In this document: positions 8,384-12,177 of the stretch, piece by piece
Layout of the letters: every line of letters starts with the position of its first letter
Numbering within the stretch: the stretch's first letter is position 1
Assembly (NCBI GenBank): GCA_029859085.1
Contig: JAOUDU010000028.1
Coordinates: 1-12,177 of the forward strand
Reading direction: 5' to 3'
Source: Gammaproteobacteria bacterium
GTDB lineage: Bacteria; Pseudomonadota; Gammaproteobacteria; Pseudomonadales; Halieaceae
DNA: 12,177 nucleotides
Made by a program: the position numbers and the translations under genes
Notes under the pieces: model-generated
What the model was told of the DNA's origin: nothing
The model's input: the letters and a program-made list of their open reading frames with translations, nothing else
The model's database searches: none

Positions 8384-8870
8384 TGTCGCCCGCTACCTAG
8401 GCCAGATCCTGCTCTATGCCCTGTTCTTCCTGCCAATAGTCTATTTCACGCACCTGCCCGAGCATCGGCACCTGGCCGAGGGCATGGCCGAGTTGAAGAT
8501 TGCGGTGCGTCACGCCGGCAAGATCATCGGTGCCTGTACCCCTGTCGATGTCGGGGCCTATACCCCGCTGCCGGGCAACAAGCAGCGGCCGGAAATCTGC
8601 CCGCGGGAGCGTTCCCCGTTACGGTTGGAGTTGCTGATGGATGGTGAAACACTGTACCGTGCCACGGTGCCCGCATCGGGCCTGCACGATGATGGTGTTT
8701 CCAGCGTTTACCGGCGCTTTGCCGTGCCTGCCGGATCACACCGCCTGCAATTGCGGATGAACGACGATGCGGCGGTGCAGGGATATCCCTGGGTGCTGGA
8801 GCAGGATGTCGATTTGAGGCCCGCACAGGTTGTGGTGGCAAGTTTCAAGGAAGGTTTCAGATTACAGTGA
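8376..8870 (+). CDS. Membrane-anchored periplasmic protein of unknown function
   Basis: A 164-residue protein I cannot assign to a family. ATG 8376 is preferred over upstream starts because GGAG (8365-8368) lies 7 bases before it; it overlaps the end of the cytochrome b fusion by 8 bp. Residues 8-24 form one membrane helix. The rest should be periplasmic and looks like a beta-rich domain: alternating hydrophobic strands, with a PAGSHRLQLRMND segment (118-130) like those of small Ig-like or carbohydrate-binding folds. Two cysteines (C54, C75) could form a disulfide. There is no heme or metal motif. Its position between the cytochrome b fusion and the second heme-copper homologue, coupled by overlaps to both, suggests an accessory or assembly subunit of the same complex. 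Confidence 0.75.
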   Translation: MADVARYLGQILLYALFFLPIVYFTHLPEHRHLAEGMAELKIAVRHAGKIIGACTPVDVGAYTPLPGNKQRPEICPRERSPLRLELLMDGETLYRATVPASGLHDDGVSSVYRRFAVPAGSHRLQLRMNDDAAVQGYPWVLEQDVDLRPAQVVVASFKEGFRLQ

Positions 8871-10249
8871 CGCACGAGCAGGATTACAGCCTCGAGGTGC
8901 CGCGGGATTCCCGTCGCCTGCTGGCACTGGGGTGGCTTTGGCTGTGCGTGTTGGCTCTGCTGGGTGCCGGAGTGTTCTCCCTGCTGCTGGTGGTGTCGCG
9001 CACACCCTACCTGTCCGAGCATATACCCTGGATCGATTTTTTCCATTCTGCACTGGTGGTGCATGTGGACCTGTCGGTGCTGGTCTGGAGCCTGTCCTTC
9101 GGCGGCATCCTGTGGAGCCTTAACCAGCGCCCCGGCCGGGCCTGGCTGGCCTGGACTGCACTGTTGCTGGCCTGCCTCGGCGCCCTGGTTATCATCCTGT
9201 CGCCCTTTGTGCGCGACGCCCAGCCCCTGATGAGCAATTACATTCCCGTATTGCAGCACTCCGTGTTTTTCTCCGGTTTGCTGCTGTTTGCCCTGGGCTT
9301 CAGCCTGCTGGTGCTGAACAGCATGTTCTTCATGGCACCGGTGGGGCCCTGGGTGAGCGCCCGGGGCGCCCTGCGGTTTGGTCTCAACGCTGCGGCGGTT
9401 TCGGCGGCAGTCGCGATAATCTGCTTCGTCTGGTCCTACCTGCAGATGCCCGACTACCTGATGGGCCAGTCATTCTTTGAACTGCTGTTCTGGGGTGGAG
9501 GCCATGTGCTGCAATTCACTTACACGCTGCTCATGCTGGTATGCTGGCTGATGCTGTCCCGGCAGTCCGGCCTGCAGCTGGTGGCCACACCCCGCGTGGT
9601 GCTGGTGATACTGTTCGTCGGCCTGGCCTGCGTGTTCGTGTCGCCCCTGATCTACCTGGCCTACCCGCTCACCACGCCGGAACATGTACTTCTTTTCACC
9701 TGGCTGATGCGCTGGGGTGGCAGCCTGGCAACGCTGCCTCTGGCGCTGGCTGTACTCGTGGGGCTCTTGCGCTACGGCGGGGCGACCCAGGAGGAGTGGC
9801 AGGCCCGGTCCGCCCTGCAGTGTTCCCTTTTCCTGTTCGGCATCGGGGGTTGCATCGGCTTCCTGATCTCGGGTAGCAACGTCACCATCCCCGCCCACTA
9901 CCACGGATCGATCGTCGGGGTAACCCTGGCCATGATGGGTGTGTGCTACCTGCTGCTGCCGCGCCTGGGTCACCCCCTGCGCAACCCGAAACTGGCGATC
10001 TGGCAGCCGATTATCTACAGCGGCGGCCAGCTGATGCATGTGGCGGGCCTGGTATGGTCCGGCGGCTACGGTGTGCAGCGCAAGGTGGCGGGTGCAGAGC
10101 AGGGACTGGATTCCCTGGAGCGGGTGCTGGGCATGGGTCTAATGGGGTTGGGTGGGCTGGTATCCTCCATCGGGGGCCTGCTGTTCCTGGTGATCGTTTT
10201 GCGGGCCCTCACCCGGCGCAAGCAGGATGCGCATCAGGCTGAAGGTTGA
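8867..10249 (+). CDS. Divergent heme-copper oxidase subunit I homologue lacking the CuB His-His pair
   Basis: A 460-residue polytopic protein, about 12 helices, with the outline of a heme-copper subunit I. H66 and H346 could hold a low-spin heme and H344 a high-spin heme (PAHYHGS, 342-348). H213 in WGGGHVLQF is placed like the helix VI CuB histidine. The His-His pair expected about 49 residues later is missing: that stretch reads SPLIY (259-263), and the nearest histidine is H273 in PEHVLL. No tyrosine lies four residues after H213; F217 does. A normal CuB site therefore looks unlikely, and the protein may be a heme-only electron carrier or a modified reductase. The GTG start at 8867 overlaps the previous stop as GTGA, with AAGGAAGG 12 bases upstream. 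It could also belong to a known uncharacterised branch of the COX1 superfamily that I cannot name. Confidence 0.75.
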   Translation: MTHEQDYSLEVPRDSRRLLALGWLWLCVLALLGAGVFSLLLVVSRTPYLSEHIPWIDFFHSALVVHVDLSVLVWSLSFGGILWSLNQRPGRAWLAWTALLLACLGALVIILSPFVRDAQPLMSNYIPVLQHSVFFSGLLLFALGFSLLVLNSMFFMAPVGPWVSARGALRFGLNAAAVSAAVAIICFVWSYLQMPDYLMGQSFFELLFWGGGHVLQFTYTLLMLVCWLMLSRQSGLQLVATPRVVLVILFVGLACVFVSPLIYLAYPLTTPEHVLLFTWLMRWGGSLATLPLALAVLVGLLRYGGATQEEWQARSALQCSLFLFGIGGCIGFLISGSNVTIPAHYHGSIVGVTLAMMGVCYLLLPRLGHPLRNPKLAIWQPIIYSGGQLMHVAGLVWSGGYGVQRKVAGAEQGLDSLERVLGMGLMGLGGLVSSIGGLLFLVIVLRALTRRKQDAHQAEG

Positions 10250-10393
10250 AAGCGACAGGGTGAGTATCAACCCGAAAAAAATCACATTGCGCGCTGGCAG
10301 GGGTTCACCGTGCATTTTTTCCAACAGGGCTAGCAGGCGGTCGCACAACAGGTAAAGCACGATTCCTACACCGGTGAACAGGATAATTTCCAC
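10139..10393 (-). CDS. Small two-helix membrane protein, conserved hypothetical
   Basis: An 84-residue protein with membrane helices at about 2-18 and 36-56, joined by a short charged loop. It resembles small uncharacterised proteins common in gammaproteobacteria, with a YLLxDRLL..E...G pattern followed by an IFFGLIL helix; no function is known to me. The GTG start at 10393 is supported by GGAG 8 bases upstream; an ATG start further out would run into the upstream region without a ribosome site. Residues 59-84 are polar and rich in Gln and Pro, and overlap antisense to the last 111 bp of the heme-copper homologue, so this tail may simply be read-through past an ancestral stop. It is divergent from the TlpA-like gene across 50 bp. 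Confidence 0.65.
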   Translation of the reverse strand: MEIILFTGVGIVLYLLCDRLLALLEKMHGEPLPARNVIFFGLILTLSLSTFSLMRILLAPGEGPQNDHQEQQAPDGGYQPTQPH

Positions 10394-10443
10394 GCACACT
10401 CTCCAGTTTCGGACGATGGTGCAACAAGCGGGATGACAGAACA

Positions 10444-10980
10444 ATGATTTACAGCAACAAACCTCGGACCTGCCGGCTTCTCCCCGCGCTAATTACAGCA
10501 CTCCTGTTACTGGGAGGGTGCGGCGAGCAGCGCTTCCTGGCGCCCGATGCGCCACAATTTTCCCTGCCGGACCTGACCGGTGGGGAAACCATCACCCTGG
10601 ATGACTACCGCGGCGATGTGGTGTATGTGAGTTTCTGGGCTTCGTGGTGTGTACCCTGCCGGGAAGAAATGCCACTGCTGGCATCACTGTGGCAAAGTCA
10701 TCGGGATGAGGGATTCCAGGTGATAGCAATCAATGTCGACGAGGATCCGGCGGCGGCGAGGCAGTTCGCCCGGGATCACGGCCTCGAATTTCCGCTGGCC
10801 CGTGATGCCGATCGTTCCGTCAGCAAACTCTACCGGGTGGCGGGTTACCCCAGCCATTACCTGGTGGACCGGCGCGGCAAGGTCCGGTTTTCCGCCCTGG
10901 GGTTTACCGAGGCCGACGCACTGGCGGTCACCCAGGAGGTAGAGACCTTGCTGGCGGAGCCAGTCGATACAGCAAACTGA
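10444..10980 (+). CDS. TlpA/ResA-like thioredoxin-fold lipoprotein
   Basis: Thiol-disulfide oxidoreductase of the TlpA/ResA family, 178 residues. The N-terminal signal ends in a lipobox, LLLGGC, with C26 as the lipidation site, so it is tethered to a membrane on its outer face. The redox motif is WCVPC with C69 and C72, and the conserved cis-proline is P136 in GYPSHYL. The central insert typical of the family follows the CxxC helix. Proteins like this reduce cysteines during cytochrome c maturation or CuA assembly. Next to a CuA reductase operon and nirS, either job fits. The start at ATG 10444 has only a weak ribosome site. The last 53 bp overlap the convergent CtaA-like gene. Confidence 0.88.
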   Translation: MIYSNKPRTCRLLPALITALLLLGGCGEQRFLAPDAPQFSLPDLTGGETITLDDYRGDVVYVSFWASWCVPCREEMPLLASLWQSHRDEGFQVIAINVDEDPAAARQFARDHGLEFPLARDADRSVSKLYRVAGYPSHYLVDRRGKVRFSALGFTEADALAVTQEVETLLAEPVDTAN

Positions 10981-11911
10981 TGCTGCCCAGCAACAGGCCC
11001 GCCGCCAGGCAGTTGTGCAGAGTCAGCAGCGCAAGTGGCATATGAAACCATACGGTACTGATACCGACTGCCAGCTGGCCGATTGAAAAAAGCGACAGGG
11101 CGACTACGGTGCCTGTCAGCGAGGGCACGGATTTCAGCCTGCGCACCAGCCACGCCAGATAGCCCGCGGTAAGCAGGGCGAACAGCCGGTGTGACATGCT
11201 CAATACGGCCAGGGAGTCAGAGCGAACCACCTGCCCCCGCTCATCCAGTGCGATACTGCGCAGCGGATTAAACGCGTCTGCCACATATTCAGCCCTCAGC
11301 GTGCCGGCTTCGCAGTGCACCAGCCCGGGACAACTTGCCGATGCAAAGTTCGCACTGCTCCAGCCACCGAGCACTATCTGCAACGCCACAAGACCAAGCG
11401 CCAGCGCTGCCAGCGGACGGAGGCTTGCGGACCCGTGGAGCACATCACCGCCCTGTATTTCCCCCTGTAACAACCACCAGAGCAATCCCAGCAACGCCAT
11501 GCCGCCCAGCAGGTTACCCATGGTGATAAGGGGGTTGCTGCGGGTGGGGGTGTAGTAACCCAGCAGAGAAAGGAATACTGTGATCGCGAGGATGGCTGCC
11601 GGGATGATTACGCTGGTGACGTTTTCCCCACCCTTGCGCAGGGCAACGATAAAAATAATGAGAATAAACACGCCCAGGGTGCTGGCGATGTACCGGTGGG
11701 CCACCCTCACACGATAATAGGCCATATCCTGGCCACTCTCTGTCAGGACAGTGATCCCCTTTTTCTCGGCACCTGGATCCAGCTGCGCATAACATTGGGG
11801 CCAGCCCTCACAGCCAATGCCCACTTCCGCCAGGCGAATATAGGCACTCAGGATGACAGTCAGCAGAGTCAGCAGCAGCGCAATTGAGATAATCGAACGG
11901 TAAATCGTCAA
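10928..11911 (-). CDS. ctaA: CtaA/COX15-family heme A synthase-like protein with altered active site
   Basis: Eight-helix heme A synthase homologue, 327 residues; the family converts heme O to heme A by oxidising the C8 methyl. The C34/C40 pair in GCEGWPQC and the second pair C194/C200 are in place. The C-terminal half has H241 (SHRLF) and H299 (TLHNC), matching the cofactor heme b ligands. In the N-terminal half H72 (VAHRY) is present, but the Glu expected three residues earlier is R69, and the helix IV histidine appears as N133 in MGNLLGG. The substrate side therefore looks changed, and heme A synthase activity is uncertain. The start is TTG at 11911, since the codon just upstream is the TGA stop of the 70-residue gene; GGAG precedes it closely, suggesting translational coupling. 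No ctaB or ctaG is in the window. Confidence 0.8.
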   Translation of the reverse strand: MTIYRSIISIALLLTLLTVILSAYIRLAEVGIGCEGWPQCYAQLDPGAEKKGITVLTESGQDMAYYRVRVAHRYIASTLGVFILIIFIVALRKGGENVTSVIIPAAILAITVFLSLLGYYTPTRSNPLITMGNLLGGMALLGLLWWLLQGEIQGGDVLHGSASLRPLAALALGLVALQIVLGGWSSANFASASCPGLVHCEAGTLRAEYVADAFNPLRSIALDERGQVVRSDSLAVLSMSHRLFALLTAGYLAWLVRRLKSVPSLTGTVVALSLFSIGQLAVGISTVWFHMPLALLTLHNCLAAGLLLGSISLLYRLAPPARSLPPG

Positions 11912-12124
11912 TCACTCCGTGGTATGGCAAGGCTCTGGATGGCCAGTGTAGATCAGGGTCGGTGTGGAGGCTACCGATAATGACATCCCGTCATCTACCG
12001 GGCCTCCCGCCTGAAGGCTGGACGTGGGGGACAGCCCCATATAGACCGGATCCACTTCGTGCATGAAGCAGGGAGGGGAGCTGACTGGTCCTGGTTTAAA
12101 ATCAACTTTACTATCGTCGGCCAC
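11912..12124 (-). CDS. Small protein with SPPCFMHEVDP motif, function unknown
   Basis: A 70-residue protein that I do not recognise with certainty. It is soluble, with no signal or helix, and has a compact conserved-looking segment SPPCFMHEVDP (16-26) whose C19, H22, E23 and D25 could bind a metal; a further C66 and H67 lie near the end. The GTG start at 12124 has GGGAG about 10 bases upstream. The stop TGA directly touches the TTG start of the CtaA-like gene with no intervening base, which argues for a real, translationally coupled gene. Composition is rich in Pro, Ser and Gly, so a spurious frame remains possible. About 53 bases upstream to the right edge contain no feature I can support. 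Confidence 0.5.
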   Translation of the reverse strand: MADDSKVDFKPGPVSSPPCFMHEVDPVYMGLSPTSSLQAGGPVDDGMSLSVASTPTLIYTGHPEPCHTTE

Positions 12125-12177
12125 CCTGGCAACACTCCCTAATGGGGGATATATCGCAATAACTGGATTATGACCCC

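Noticed and set aside
10394..10443. An FNR/DNR box in the divergent spacer between the small membrane protein and the TlpA-like gene.
   Set aside because: No TTGAY or RTCAA half-site pair with a four-base gap is present in the 50 bp.
12125..12177. A promoter upstream of the 70-residue gene.
   Set aside because: AT-rich hexamers such as TATATC are present, but no convincing -35 partner or activator box, and the window ends too soon to judge.

Overview
The window is a denitrification locus from a GC-rich proteobacterium. It is most likely a gammaproteobacterium: the cytochrome cd1 sequence and the FNR/DNR-type promoter boxes fit, but no ribosomal or other phylogenetic marker is present, so the placement is tentative. 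Coding density is high and nearly all spacers are under 150 bp. I see no tRNA, rRNA, insertion sequence, CRISPR array or clear terminator.

Layout. Positions 1-2903 (minus strand) hold a NirI/NosR-like flavin and iron-sulfur membrane protein, followed by nirS, the cytochrome cd1 nitrite reductase, which is cut by the left edge. A short secreted six-cysteine protein lies divergently at 3030. Positions 3559-10249 (plus strand) look like one operon: a 51-residue single-helix protein, a CuA-bearing subunit II, a B-type heme-copper subunit I, a SCO/SenC copper chaperone, a fusion of cytochrome b with two [4Fe-4S] clusters and an MvhD-like domain, a membrane-anchored protein of unknown function, and a second, divergent heme-copper subunit I homologue. 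From about 10139 to the right edge come a small two-helix membrane protein (minus), a TlpA-like thioredoxin lipoprotein (plus), a CtaA/COX15-like protein (minus) and a 70-residue protein that abuts it (minus).

How the genes fit together. The three promoter regions in front of nirS, nirI and the large operon each carry a near-perfect TTGAY-N4-RTCAA palindrome, centred 31-32 bp upstream of a plausible -10 box. This is the layout of a class II FNR/DNR-activated promoter, so the heme-copper operon is probably expressed together with nitrite reductase. Subunit I keeps every metal-ligand histidine of a B-family (ba3-like) oxidase, but the position of the histidine-crosslinked tyrosine is glutamine (Q234). 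I therefore infer that it is a CuA-type nitric oxide reductase of the sNOR/NorSY or eNOR kind rather than an oxygen reductase. It would remove the NO made by NirS. No norCB genes are visible in the window.

The least explained part is 6800-11911. The cytochrome b/ferredoxin/MvhD fusion, the second heme-copper homologue that lacks the CuB histidine pair, and a CtaA homologue lacking the usual Glu and one heme-ligand His may form an undescribed electron-input or heme-tailoring module attached to this reductase.
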